From Valencia hispanica (lineage: Eukaryota > Chordata > Actinopteri > Cyprinodontiformes > Valenciidae), in contig OY747712.1 in assembly GCA_963556495.2 (NCBI GenBank), positions 29,966,235-30,030,234 of the forward strand: 64,000 bases of DNA, in the 5' to 3' direction. A program made the position numbers and the translations under genes. How positions within the stretch are numbered: the first letter of the stretch is position 1; every line of letters starts with the position of its first letter. Positions 22,198 through 33,795 of this stretch are shown one piece after another. The notes beneath the pieces are model-generated. The model was not told the DNA's origin and did not search any database. It worked only from the letters and a program-made list of their open reading frames with translations.

Positions 22198-23582
22198 AGC
22201 TGTAATTAAACCTTTACTCAAGAAACCTTCCCTTGATCAAGATGACTTAGTGAATTACAGACCTATATCTAACCTTCCTTTCTTATCCAAAGTCCTTGAG
22301 AAAATTGTTGCTAATCAAGTCTGTGAGCATCTAAACAGTAATGAGCTGTTTGAAGAGTTTCAGTCAGGTTTTAGAGCTCATCATAGCACTGAAACAGCAC
22401 TGGTGAAGGTTACTAATGATATTCTCATGGCCTCAGATAATGGACGGGTGTCTGTTCTGGTTTTGTTAGATCTCAGTGCTGCTTTTGACACAGTCGATCA
22501 TAATATTCTCTTAGAAAGGCTTGAACATGTTGCAGGGATTAAAGGAACAGCACTAGGCTGGTTTAAATCATATTTGTCTGATAGATTCCAGTTTGTTCAT
22601 CTAAATGATAAATCTTCTTCACTCTCAAGGGTTACTTGTGGAGTTCCACAGGGTTCTGTGCTTGGACCAATTCTTTTCACCATATATACATGCTTCCAAT
22701 TGGTAGAATCATTAGACAGCATGGGACAAATTTCCACAGCTATGCCGATGATACACAACTATATTTATCCATAAATCCTGATGAACCCAGTCAGTTAGGT
22801 AGATTACAGGCATGTCTGGAAGACATAAAAACATGGATGACTCTAAACTTTTTGTTTTTAAATTCTGACAAGACAGAAGTTGCTGTCTTTAGACCAGAAG
22901 TTCTAAAAAAGAAGCTGATTAGTCAAGCACTTCATCTGGATGGCATTAAATTGTCCCCAGTAATAATGTAAAGAACCTCGGCGTTATTTTTGCCCAAGAC
23001 TTGACATTTAAATCCCATATTAAACAGGTTTCTAGGATTTCCTTCTTACACCTCCAGAATATTGCTAAAATTAGAAACTTCCTGTCCAGGAGTAATGCTG
23101 AGAAACTAGTCCATGTATTTGTTACCTCAAGGCTGGACTACTGTAATTCTTTACTATCAGGTAGTCCACAAAATGCCATTAAAAGCCTTCAGTGGATCCA
23201 AAATGCGGCAGCAAGAGTTCTGATGAATATTAAAAAGAGAGATCACATTTCTCCTGTTTTAGCTTCCCTTCATTGGCTCCCTGTTAAATCCAGAATAGAA
23301 TTTAAGATCCTTCTTCTTACATACAAAGCCCTTAATAATCAAGCTTCATCATACATCAGAGATCTAATTGTTTCATATGTTCCCAACAGAGCACTTCGCT
23401 CTCAGACTGCAGGTTTACTTTTAGTTCCTAGGATTTCTAAAAGTAGAATGGGAGGCAGATCTTTTAGTTATCAGGCTCCTCTCCTGTGGAACCAGCTCCC
23501 AGCTTTAGTCCGTGAGGCAGACACTCTGTTTACTTTTAAGGCCAGGCATAAAACTTTCCTTTTTGATAAAGCTTATAGTTAG
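22198..23582 (+). pseudogene. L2 reverse transcriptase, two frameshifts
   Basis: RT domain of a non-LTR retrotransposon. Motifs in order: [39 protein letters not shown] (motif A, catalytic Asp), [13 protein letters not shown] (motif B), YADDTQLYL (motif C) and the C-terminal LHWLPVKSRIEFK block. The first frame ends at 22774 because of a 2-nt gain near 22688. Comparison with 37754, which reads ATATATGC where this copy has ATATACATGC, shows it. The second frame ends at 22971 after a 1-nt loss in a C-run. The third frame (to 23582) completes the protein. Few lesions suggest a fairly recent copy. Confidence 0.9.
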
Positions 23583-24275
23583 AGTGGCTTAGGTCATCCT
23601 GAGCTATCTCTGTAGTTATGCTGCTATAGGCTTAGGCTGCTGGAGGACAGACTTACCAATTTTCTTCACTGCTACTTCCTTTTCTACTACTACTCTCCAG
23701 TTGTATTACAGTAAATTCTGCTATTTTGACTGTTAACTTTGTGTTCTCTCAGTGTTTTTCTCTCCATAGAAGATATACCTGGTCTGGTATCCTGCTCGGC
23801 TGGAATGCCCTGTTGGACGGGGGGCATCGACTGGGATGGTGCTCCCAGTGGCTGAACATCCACTGTGTCCTGTTATCAACCTTTTACTTTCTGTAACATA
23901 GAGAGTACTCTTATATCGGATCTTCTGTTCCTTCTGTCTCTGCTCTGTCTTCTCAAACCCCCAGATGGTCGTGGCAGATGGCCGCTCCTTCTGAGATTGG
24001 TTCTGTTGGAGGTTTCTTCCTGTTAAAGGGGAGTTTTTCCTCTCCACCGTCGCTACATGCTTGCTCAGTATGAGGGATTGCTGAAGGATTGCAGTGGTTG
24101 GAAAGTCTGCCCAACCTCACGCCAATGACTGACGCAATCTGCTGGGATTCCTTAAAAAGGAAACTTTTTAACTGATTGGAATGTTTGTATAAATGTGTTG
24201 AAATGACTTCTTGTTAAGTGCCTTGAGATGACATCAGTTGTGAATTGGCACTATATAAATATACTGAATTGAATT
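22198..24275 (+). mobile_element. L2 LINE, 5' truncated (subfamily with TTGAA tail)
   Basis: A 5'-truncated L2-type LINE: reverse transcriptase C-terminal half (22198-23582), then a 3' UTR of about 690 bp ending CACTATATAAATATACTGAA and a short TTGAA-type tail. The same 3' UTR occurs at 37662-39706, 44666-45161 and, reversed, 35382-35663. The endonuclease and ORF1 are absent. No clear target duplication was found. Confidence 0.9.
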
Positions 24276-24782
24276 ATCATGGGAGTAAAAACTACAGACT
24301 CAACTGAATCAGCCACATTCCTATAAGCGCTCTGTTCACACATAGCAAATTGATTCATGAATAATTCAAATCCTACAAAATCTTTCTTAACAATAAGGTC
24401 TGAAAATGTCCTTCCCTAAGTACAGCTCCGCTGTTATAAAGGTATTATGCTTGTGGTGTAGAATATGGTGTATCACATCATCATGATGAAGCCATGTATC
24501 ATATTATTCTCAGGTTTTATAGCTTAATTCAGTAATTTAAAAAAAATCCATCAAGACAGTGTATTAACAGTCTGAAGTCAAATGAAATGATTCTGAGTCA
24601 AGTTGTAATGCTGTACTTAGAAAGTGTAATGGCATAGTCAAAATTGTTTTGTTATGTCTTACTCTGTTCAGTATTACAATCCTTTTCGGGGATTTATTAT
24701 TTGAAAAATATGAGAATAAATTTTCAATTTAAGAGCAAAAATCATTATTGTCAATTTCAAATTAAATACTGCTATTATTGGA

Positions 24783-26207
24783 CAGGATCTCTAGGCGCAG
24801 CCAAGGCGTTGAGGGGATCCGTTCTGGTGGCCTCAGGATCGGGTCTCTGCTTTTTGCAGATGATGTGGTCCTGTTGGCTTCATCGGAGCGTGATCTACAG
24901 CTTTCGCTGGAGCTGTTCGCAGCCGAGTGTGAAGCGGCTGGGATGAGAATCAGCACCTCCAAATCCGAGGCCATGGTCTTGAGCCGGAAAAGGGTGGGGT
25001 GCCTCCTCTGGGTCGGGGATGGGGTCCTTCCCCAAGTGGAGGAGTTTTAGTATCTGGGGGTCTTGTTCACGAATGAGGGAAAAATGGAGCGGGAGATCGA
25101 TAGACGGATTGGTGGGGCATCTGCAGTTATGCGGGCGCTCTACCGGTCTGTCGTGGTGAAGAGAGAGCTGAGCCAAAAGGCGAAGCTCTCGATTTACCGG
25201 TCGATCTACGTTCTGTTGTATTCTACTTTTTTGAGGCTATTTTTTATTATGCAGTACATATGTTTTAATTATATCTTTTTTAAGCTTTAGAAGTAATAGG
25301 CCTGTTTATATTATTCAGGGTAGTAAAACATGACTCTGTTACCAGTATTTTATAGGGTTGAAGGTTTTAAGTAAACAAACTCTTGAGTAAAGATATGAAC
25401 TGAAAGCAGGGAGGATCAGCTATAACTCTAAGTCATGTTATAACCCAGTTCATGGTACGGTCAAGAGACCTGGAGAAAATAAATGACCTGTCAAGATGTA
25501 GAAGGAGGAGAGAGGAGTCATGTGATATGTTCTTTGTTCTTTTTCAAATAAAAATGGTACAGCCTTGTAAGAGAATGAGTCAGATCTTGTCTGGCTCCCA
25601 TCTGCAGGTGCGTCTTAAAAACAGATATCTGTTGTTTGTGTGTATTGTTGTTACTCTCTGTCTCTCAGCTCTGGGTCTTATTTTGAAACAGTTCCCGCTG
25701 GGGTTTTGGAGTTCGGCGCCCCCACCTCTCTGAGCAGGAAGTGAGTTGCAGAGCACATTATGATAGAAGCCGACAGTTCCTACCCTCATCTATGGTCACG
25801 AACTCTGGGTGGTGACCGAAAGAACGAGATCACGGATACAAGCGGCTGAAATGAGTTTCCTCCGCAGAGTGTCTGGGCTCTCCCTTAGAGATAGGCTGAG
25901 AAGCTCAGTCATCCGGAGGGGGCTCAGAGTAGAGCCGCTGCTTCTCCACATCGAGAAGAGTCAGTTGAGGTGGCTCGGGCATCTGGTCAGGATGCCTCCT
26001 GGACGCCTCCCTGGTGAGGTGTTTCAGGCACGTCTCACCGGGAGGAGGCCCAGGGGAAGGCCCAGGACACGCTGGAGGGACTATGTTTCTCGGCTGGCCT
26101 GGGAGCGCCTTGGGGTTCCTCCCGAGGAGCTGGAACAAGTGGCTGGGGAGAGGGAAGTCTGGGTCTCTTTGCTTAGGCTGCTGCCCCCGCGACCCGACCC
26201 CGGATAA
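24783..26207 (+). pseudogene. Rex3 RT C-terminal part, interrupted
   Basis: Frame one carries MDRISRRSQGVEGIRSGG and the catalytic LLFADDVVLLAS block (motif C), ending in a stop where the intact relative at 40978-42069 has FKYLGVLF. A second frame from 25063 continues FTNEGKMEREIDRRIGGASA up to SIYRSIYV, where the LTR interrupts. The tail of the protein resumes at 25776 (WVVTERTRSRIQAAEMSFLR...) and runs to PPRPDPG at 26207. The N-terminal RT and the endonuclease are missing. Confidence 0.88.
25214..25775 (+). mobile_element. Solo LTR inserted in Rex3
   Basis: A 562-bp segment starts TGTTGTATTC and ends AGCCGACA (TG...CA), and is flanked by the 4-bp duplication GTTC (25210-25213, 25776-25779). 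Removing it restores Rex3 sequence exactly. AATAAA lies at 25547-25552. These are the properties of a single LTR left after recombination of a retrovirus-like or LTR retrotransposon; 4-bp duplications fit gammaretrovirus-like or some gypsy lineages. No internal coding region remains. Orientation is inferred from the AATAAA. Confidence 0.8.
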
Positions 26208-26244
26208 GCGGAAGAAAATGGATGGATGGATGGATACTGCTATT

Positions 26245-27101
26245 TCACAAAACCTATCCCTCTCACTCAGAAGGTCTTGCTTGCTTACAAATATGCTCTA
26301 CATTCCCCCAAAAATGTTTCCACAGTCAAATTTAAAGTCTCTTGCACAAACCCTTAAGTATCCTTCTCCTCACACTCAAACCTACTCTGCTCACATGTAA
26401 AAACTGCACTTTTAGCTCTACTCTTAATGCACGCAGATCCATCTGGAGCAAACTATGAGTAAAATGAACGCAATGAATTGTTGACTGGCAGTTACCACTT
26501 TATTTCAAGAGACTGTACGTGTATCAGAGAGAACAGACCTGAGATCATATGTTTCACTTTCATAGAGGATTTTAAAGCGTGAGATACAGGATTCAAACAA
26601 GGCAAACGTTTTTTGCCCAACAGTCATGAAAATTAAGCATAGAAACATATTTTAATGGAGAGCAGAGCATACAGTATTTGCAAGCTTAATGAGTGTGAGA
26701 GTACAGTTTGGAGTCAGAGCAGTATATTACCTGAATGCTACTCTTAAACTGCAAATTTATGCTCCTATTTTTAGAAGAAAGAAATTCCCATGAATCTGCT
26801 ACTGCTGTTTAATGGATGGTGAAAAATCTCCCCATTTTCTTTTTTCAGTGTTCATTCCCCCAGTATTAATTGGGCTTCGTGTAAGCCTTACACTAGCATT
26901 CTGGTTGGGGCTTTCTAGTAGTATATGCTGCATGTGCATTGTCTGTACATAGCAGATATATAGCAGAGAGAAAGGGATGTGTGGATCTCAGTGTGTGCAT
27001 GGCATCAGCAGAATGTAGATCCCCTGGTCTACCCATAAAGGCAGATTTATCAGCGCCACAGATTCATGAGCTGCAGTCTTCATAATCTCACCACACACAC
27101 A

Positions 27102-27192
<91 letters not shown>

Positions 27193-28074
27193 TAATGTAT
27201 TGCAGAAAAGCATGGAGAGCTCATGAAAACAATTTACTGTTTTTTTTGCATGTTTGCTTATGTGTAGAGTTGCAAAAATACAAAATAAATACAAAAGTCC
27301 AAAGTGAATAAATGATACGATTAAACTAAAAAGAACTTTGCTGTCAGTGCAGTGCAGTCAGTCTAAATATTTGTGTACTTTTTGGCATTTTCTGCAATGA
27401 ACTTCCAATGTGCCCTAAGGCATGTACAGGCCTGTTGAATTAATTTAGTGACATATTCCTCCACACCCTGCTTATGATACAGCACTAAAACAATGGTGCG
27501 ATGAGCTGGGTATGTAAATTGATCTAGTAAATTTAGTGTATGTGAAAAAGGTGGTTCTGAAAGAGCATTGGGCTAGTTGTAAGCACAAAGGAAAAGTGTT
27601 TCTGCACCTCAGCATGTTTCAAGAAAACACAAGGTGCAGCCTTTTTAAAAATCAATACCTTCTCCTTAGGCAGGTCTGATCGGTCTTTTTTTTCTTATTT
27701 ATATAAGACTAGAACTCTCCCAGTGGCTAAAGCTGTCTGAGCCACTTATTTACTTCAAAACAGCTCCCACACAAAAAGCTTTACATTTGAGGTTTAGAAT
27801 GTAACACCAACACATTTCAGTCTTACTCACCGTTCAAGATGGGACCAAAATAGGAGGTGACAAATTTATGTAGTCTCCAACGGTGAGTGGTTTCTTTGAG
27901 TCTGTAAAACAACTAGTTACGGAAACCTTCAAGTTATTCGTTTTCTTTTCAAGACTTGTTCTGAGATCTGCTCTTGCACAGTAAGACAGTTAAAATAGAT
28001 TAAAGTAATTGTAAGCTAAAGGTTTACCATAATTGTTCTTATTAAGATTGGTTTGACACCATACACTTTTGCAA
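26245..28074. other. Unassigned non-coding DNA with a (CA)n tract
   Basis: No gene or element ends seen. 26420-26790 has a balanced composition and may be a conserved non-coding block. The (CA)n at 27092-27190 is listed separately. Confidence 0.4.
27092..27190. repeat. (CA)n microsatellite
   Basis: About 49 CA units with two single-base interruptions near its left end (CAAACAC). Apparent proteins made of alternating His/Thr or Cys/Val here are translations of the repeat. Confidence 0.97.
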
Positions 28075-28280
28075 TGTAAATGGCTTTATTTAGTCCCCTG
28101 AAAGTGCTTCAGTCAGTCATTCACACACTAGTGATGGCAAGTTACATTGTAGCAAGCCTAGTCTACAATGTAGCAGTAGGCAAGGGGACACAACAACTGA
28201 GACAGACAGAGCGGGGGCTTGAACCAGCAACCCTCTGGTTACAAGACAAACTCCTCACTCCTGAGCCACAGTCGTCCCAT
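28075..28280 (-). mobile_element. tRNA-derived SINE (second copy)
   Basis: Read on the minus strand it has an A box beginning TGGCTCAG (28268-28261) and a B box TGGTTCAAGCC (28227-28217), then CTGTCTCAGTTGTTGTGTCC, CTACATTGTAGAC and a tail with AAGCACTTTCAGGGG. It is the same family as 9041-9300; the middle has small deletions. Confidence 0.75.
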
Positions 28281-29159
28281 ATAAATAAGTGTGACTACAT
28301 ACACTAACCTGCCAATCTATGATTCAAACGGATTATCAGGAAGGGGAGGAAAGGAATTTTTGGTGACTTTGTACATACAGTACCATGCGGTATAGCTGGG
28401 AAACATGGCCTCAAATCTATATTGCAATATAATCTAAAGCATGTGTGGTAATGATATTTATTCCGATATATTATTTTCTTCTGTTTATATATGTTAAAAT
28501 GACCAGATACACTTAAGCAGAATAACTTCAAAAAAAGTTTAGAATGCCATTTAAAGAACATTTAGTGTGCAAAATACATAAAAAATATTAAAATATTTAT
28601 ATATTTATTTACAAAAATACAAACATATTTTTTTCCAAAAATGCACACAAAATTATCATAACATAAAGAAGTTTTAAATAAAATAAAAATTAAATGTTAT
28701 GAAAACAAAGTTCAAAATTGTTTAAACCGAAGTGCAAAATATGAAAAGAAAAACATTTATTTCTGCTTTCCTGATAACTTATTTATAAATGCAATATCGC
28801 ACAAAAATAAAGCTGCACATATTTGAATTAAAAATTCTCCAAGAGCAACAGGTTTCTCTTCTGTTAAATAGAAAACAAAGAATTTTAAACTTGCAATATC
28901 CAGTGTAAATACGAACACTGAACATCAGTATTTATCCTCCTTGTGTACCTGGTACAAAGTATGTAGGCACAGCTTGATGACATCATCAAAATTCACAGTC
29001 GCAGTAGGCAGGTATAGTCAAAATGCTTACCATTGGCTAAAATTCTATAATTTCTACCTTATATGATTTATATATCTCACTACTACATGGAGGTTTGCGC
29101 CTCACAGACTGATCTGAAGTATTTTAGCAATAGTGGATCTACTGGGATTTATGGGCATA
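28281..29159. other. Unassigned AT-rich DNA
   Basis: Very A/T-rich, with many short A-runs and stop codons in all frames. No element ends or gene seen. Confidence 0.5.
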
Positions 29160-29453
29160 GGTATACTCAGGTCCGTCGTCACGGGGTAACAAACGGGTCT
29201 CATGTCCCGGGCCCTGGGCTGGGGTGAGGGGGGGGGCGTTGCATGAGGGACTTCTCAGACCTGTAGCCTATATTAACCACCTGTGAAAATAGTTGTTCTA
29301 AAATATTTAAAATGATCTTAAAAATGTGTATTTGAGGCATTCAAATGCTCCTTATTTTCTTTCAAAAGTTTTTAAATGTTTTTAACCCCCCCCCCATGCA
29401 AAATGGTATGACCCACACATACACTCGAATTCCAGAGCTCCTCAACCGGCAGT

Positions 29454-29585
29454 ATGTCAAGTCGACAGAAATCCGGCGCTCAAAAAAGGAAGGAAAAAAG
29501 AAGAAGGGAAGAGGACAATAGAGACAGAAGGGACACTGAACTACGGCAGAGTAGCCTAAAGCAAAGCACCGATTTTAGCATTTAG
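29454..29585 (+). pseudogene. N-terminal hAT transposase-like fragment
   Basis: A 43-codon frame starts MSSRQKSGAQKRKEKRRREE and is very basic. SGAQKRKEK at the N-terminus is familiar from fish proteins of the ZMYM1-like/hAT transposase group, where it precedes the zinc finger and DUF4371-type domain. This comes from memory and was not searched. The frame ends in TAG 28 bp before the nested element begins, and no dimerisation domain remains. It lies inside hAT-like termini, which supports the reading. Confidence 0.5.
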
Positions 29586-29613
29586 GCTAATGTTTACCTA
29601 TTAGTTTAGGCTA

Positions 29614-31146
29614 GGGGTGCAAGGATTAAAAAAAACCTCAACGTTCGGATCAGTTTGTGGACCAGAGACACGGATCACGGATTTTTTGGATCAGCAAAAA
29701 AACAAAAATAAACAACTGTCTTTGGTTTTATTGTTCAATTCAAATATAGCCTATCAAATCAACTTAAAGTGAATAAAACACTATCTTATTTTTAACATAA
29801 TTAATGATTCCCCCATGGCTTGTCTCAGCACATGCGCCAGGTGAGAGCCTGTGTGACTCTCAGAGGGGGTGTGTCTGCAGCACCAGACTTCTCATCTCCC
29901 AGTCTGCTGTGATGAATGAGCGCTTATTGTCACATAGCTACGCGTTCACCGCTGTCTGCAGCTATAAACACACTGATAGTGTTGGTGGTGTCTTCGGACG
30001 GATTGTCAGGGAAGCAAACACGGCGCCTCCCGCTTTTTTCACGTCAGTTTGGGTGACTTGAATCGTGACGTGAATCGTGCAGATCCGAAGAGTTTGTTTC
30101 TTTTTGGGAGGTGGTGTAACGTTTTAGCTTAATCAAATTCACCTTTAAAATACATGGTGCTAGCTAGGTTGAGCCGGATACTCGTAAACAGATAAAGCAT
30201 TTTTGACGAGTACGAGCATGATACGAGTAAAACTGGTCAATATCTGTGGTCGTGCTGAGGGAAAATCCTCATTGGATAACTGGCTGTCTTCACGCTCTGT
30301 GATTGGCCAGTCACACAGCGCCCGCCCCCTCTCTCGCAGTCAAACAAACACAGACAGTGACTTAGGTGAGAGACAGAGGTGAGCTGAGTGACCCTAGCTC
30401 ACGTTGCGCTCTTCAGTCCTCCTCAGGTTTTATTCAGTTCGCCTCTATTTCGGTTTTTATGATGTTTAAAAGTTACGTGCAGCGTCGGTCACTGCCTCCA
30501 CTCCGATCAAGTTATTTTTTTTTACTTTGGTTGGTGATGTAAAGTTGGTTGGAAAACTTTGCTCGTACTGCACGTGGTGCTTTTCAGAAGAATACAGTGA
30601 ACAAGGCTGCCATATTATTTCCCTGTTTGCCATCACTGGATGTTTACATGAATCACCAAGTTCACATATCATTAAAATATAAACAGTCTTAAGACCACTT
30701 ACTCACATATAGTAGCTGAACACACAAAGTAGCCTATATTCATATTTTCATTGTATATGGCTGTTCATAAAAATAAATATATTATAAATATTACAAATTA
30801 AGCTTTATATAGCCTACTGTATGACTTTGTGTGAAAGAAAAGCCAAGTTATATAGTAAACATCAATAAATAATTTGGAAAAAACAGTTTGATCATAAAAA
30901 TAGTAAATAAAAGGTTGAGTATGACAACTCTTGTTCATGCATATTTTGTAGTTCATAATTTCCTACTTCATGCGTTGTATTCATTCACTAGGCTACTTGA
31001 AAATATTCATGTTCTGAGTTTATAATAAAAACTTGTTCTATGAATAATTTGTCTACTGTTGTGATCAAAAACATTGAATCTCAATTCTGAGGCTGTTCTG
31101 TAAATAATTTTCAAACAAACAATAAATAAAGCAAATTCTGATCAAT

Positions 31147-31228
<82 letters not shown>

Positions 31229-31637
31229 AGGTTAAACTTATATGTGGCTGAATCATAACTGATATAAACAACCAGCGGATGGCGGGTGGGTAGGGTTTTG
31301 AAATTGGTAAAAAAATAAAAATGTTTGTGCGCATGGATGGCGGACGGATGATGAGTTTTGTGATGCGGTTTCGGATGCAATAATAGCCCATCCGCAAATC
31401 TCTAGTTTCCACTCTTGTACTGCTTTCTTGTGCCACAGTGCCTACACGCCGCCACGGGTTTGTCTACAAAACTCTTTCCTTCATTGTATTCAATAGGGAA
31501 GCCAATATGTTCTCACACAGGAGATTTTAATATCGTGGGACGTTCAAGCTTTTTCCGAATCCTTTAAAAACTGGAAAGTCGCCACAAAACGAATATTCTT
31601 AGCTTGTAAACGTAGGCATTGATGATCCGTTGCACCA
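29614..31637. mobile_element. Nested TIR element with CTA borders
   Basis: The left end is GGGGTGCAAGGATTAAA and the right end on the opposite strand is TGGTGCAACGGATCATC; they match at about 12 of 14 positions. CTA occurs on both sides (29611-29613, 31638-31640). A 3-bp duplication would fit PIF/Harbinger or CACTA-type elements, but hAT-like families with similar GGGTGCAACGGAT ends exist, so the superfamily is open. The interior is a mosaic: TACTCGTA-rich DNA at 30170-30230, an (AT)n tract, and another element end GCATCCGCAAATCTCTAG-like near 31390-31405. No transposase seen. Confidence 0.5.
31150..31223. repeat. (AT)n microsatellite
   Basis: About 37 AT units inside the nested element. Peptides of alternating Tyr/Ile on the minus strand are translations of this tract. 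Confidence 0.97.
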
Positions 31638-31855
31638 CTACTACGTAGTGATTGTAATCTCTGATAGTTGTTCAGGGAGTAGCGCTGATCAGGGGAATAG
31701 AGGAGATTTGGAGGAGAGTCCGGCAGTGGTCTTCTGTCTGAAAGATAGCGCAGTGAGTGTTCTGTATGTAGAGGGAGAGAACATGGGACTGGGGGGCCCT
31801 CTGGGCACATCCTGTCTCGGGCCCAGGCAAGACTGGCTACGGCCCTGGGTATACT

Positions 31856-33316
31856 GCTGGTTTTGAGATAAAAAAAAAACAAAAGAGACAATCCTGCAAC
31901 CTGGATTTTTGTGAATAAAAATACATTGGTGTTGTCGGTGGAGAATGTGAAGAGTGGTTTGGAAAAATAGAAAGGCAACAGTGGCTCAAATAACTACTTT
32001 TCACCACCATCTCTGAATGCACAACACATGAATCCTTGTACTGGAGAGGGTAGAGCAACAGAAACCTGTCTGTCTGCTAAGATTGAGAAATTGAAATTAC
32101 AGTTTGAACAAGCTTTCCAAAATTTTACAGTAATAAAATAAGTGTTGTGAAATTCAGATGTTAGATAAACAACATGAAAGCATCCATGAATCCTGGTGTC
32201 TGTCAGTGATTCAGACCGGTATTGGTGGTGTCATATGATGGGGAATATTTATTTGGCCAATATTATGCACCAATGGAGCAATGGCCTCCATAGTAACCAA
32301 ATCTCAATCAAATAGAGCCCTTTTGGGAGATTTGCGTTTGGGATGTGTAACCAATAAATCTGCAGCAATTGTGTTATTCTGCCTTTTCAATATGAACTAA
32401 AACTCAGAGGAATGTTCCTGACATCTTGTTGACTCCATTACTCTGTGCTATAAGAAATAAGGGCAGTTCTGATGAAAAAAGAGGTTCCAACTTCCAATCC
32501 ACTACAAGCACAATGGAGCTTAGTATAAAGAAAGCAGTTGATGAGTGGATATCAGTGGTCAAACAAGAAAATTTGAACTTTTACATCAATGTTTGCCTTT
32601 CTTCCAAGATTTAATGTGCTTCAAAAACAAAAAAGATGTACAATATTTCAGCAACTTGGCTTCTGCATATAATTGCATAATAAGTCTTTTAAAAAAAAAA
32701 CGCAAGTTTCTTTTAAACTTTCATGTCCAGTGCTGTTTTATGTTGAGGAGCGAACAAAGATCAAGTTTCTTCAGAGCAGCTCTGAACAGAGGTCCAACAG
32801 TCTTACTAGCGGTCACCCTTTAATAACCGATGTAAAAAAGGAGCATTAAACCCTGCTCTAGTTCAGACCTCTATTGCGCTATCTACCATGAAGCCTACTC
32901 AGTATTTATTGAGACACCTCCAAAGCAATCTGGGATGGCAGGCACAGATGGCTCCTCTAATCCAGGTAAATTATCTTTGAACCTTTCAGAGTAAACAGAC
33001 GTGCCATTCTCCACAAGTCTGGACTCTTGCAGCCATTAATAGATGTGAGTGGGGGTTGTGTATGTGAGAGTGCTTCTGTGAGTGCACATAATGCACAAAC
33101 AAAGGGAAGTAAAAATCCTAACACTGAGTGGGTTAACATTGGATTCATTGTTGTGATAACATTGATTAGTTATTAAAATACAAATATTATCTGTTTGTAC
33201 AACAGAATAGCTAAACATTTTTGCACCTGAGTTGAGAAATTCAAAGATATTGAAAACATCATCTGAGTTTGATAAATAATCTAGCAAAATTTGCATACGA
33301 TGATGCAGCTTTAGAA
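31856..33316. other. Unassigned non-coding DNA
   Basis: No gene or transposon ends recognised; short frames only, with no similarity I can name. Confidence 0.45.
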
Positions 33317-33795
33317 CAGTGCCTTCCATGTATTGACATCCCTGGAACTATTTCACATTCCACATTACAACCCCAAACCTCAAATAGTATTACTGGAATT
33401 TTTATGTGTGAGTTCAACACAAAGTAGCATATAGTTGTGAGGTAGATGGAAAAGGATACAATGTTCTAAATTGTTTTTTATAAATAAAATCTGAATAGTG
33501 TGGCGTTCATTTGTATTCACCAAACCTTTGTAGAGCCACATTTTTAGTCTTTATCATGCTATTTACTTATTGATGTTCTCTAACAAACGTTGGAGGCCTT
33601 CACAGAACAGGTGTGCTTATGTTGAGATGAAATTACAGACACATGGACTATGTTTGTTAATTAAGTGACTTTTGAAGGCAATTGGTTGCACTGGATGTTT
33701 TCCTTCCACTTTGCGGTATATTCCGCTTTTTGTTGGTCTGTCACATAAAGTCCTGATAAAACAAGTATGAGGTTGTAACTTGACAAAGTGTGCTA
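33317..33795 (-). mobile_element. Tc1-like element, internally deleted
   Basis: The left side begins CAGTGCCTTCC, a Tc1-type terminus. The two sides are long inverted copies of each other: ACACAAAGTAGCATATAGTTG (33419-33439) mirrors right-side sequence near 33690-33760. On the minus strand the 5' leader of fish Tc1 elements can be followed (ACCTGTTCTGTGAAGGCCTC), then a degraded transposase start. The transposase itself is gone. The outermost right terminus is lost, and no TA duplication is clear. Confidence 0.6.

Larger units (their letters stand above)
24777..26233 (+). mobile_element. Rex3 (RTE) LINE, 5' truncated, perfect TSD
   Basis: Encodes the C-terminal part of a Rex3-type RT and ends in GGATAAGCGGAAGAAAATGG plus GATG repeats, the tail described for fish Rex3. 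It is flanked by a perfect 11-bp duplication ATACTGCTATT (24766-24776, 26234-26244), proving target-primed insertion. A 562-bp LTR (25214-25775) splits it, so the retained Rex3 sequence is about 0.9 kb. Confidence 0.92.
29168..31847 (+). mobile_element. hAT-like element with transposase start
   Basis: Flanked by a perfect 8-bp duplication GGTATACT (29160-29167, 31848-31855). The left end is CAGGTCCGTCGTCACGG and the right end on the other strand is CAGGGCCGTAGCCAG; they match at most positions. Both ends are followed by GGGCCC-rich sequence. An N-terminal transposase-like ORF lies at 29454-29585. About 2.0 kb of the interior (29614-31637) is a later TIR-bearing insertion, so the hAT-derived part is only about 0.65 kb. 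Confidence 0.85.

Noticed and set aside
26988..27311. Open frames of alternating Cys/Val or His/Thr
   Set aside because: They are translations of the (CA)n microsatellite.
31065..31436. Open frames with alternating Tyr/Ile
   Set aside because: They are translations of the (AT)n tract; the flanking residues are chance.
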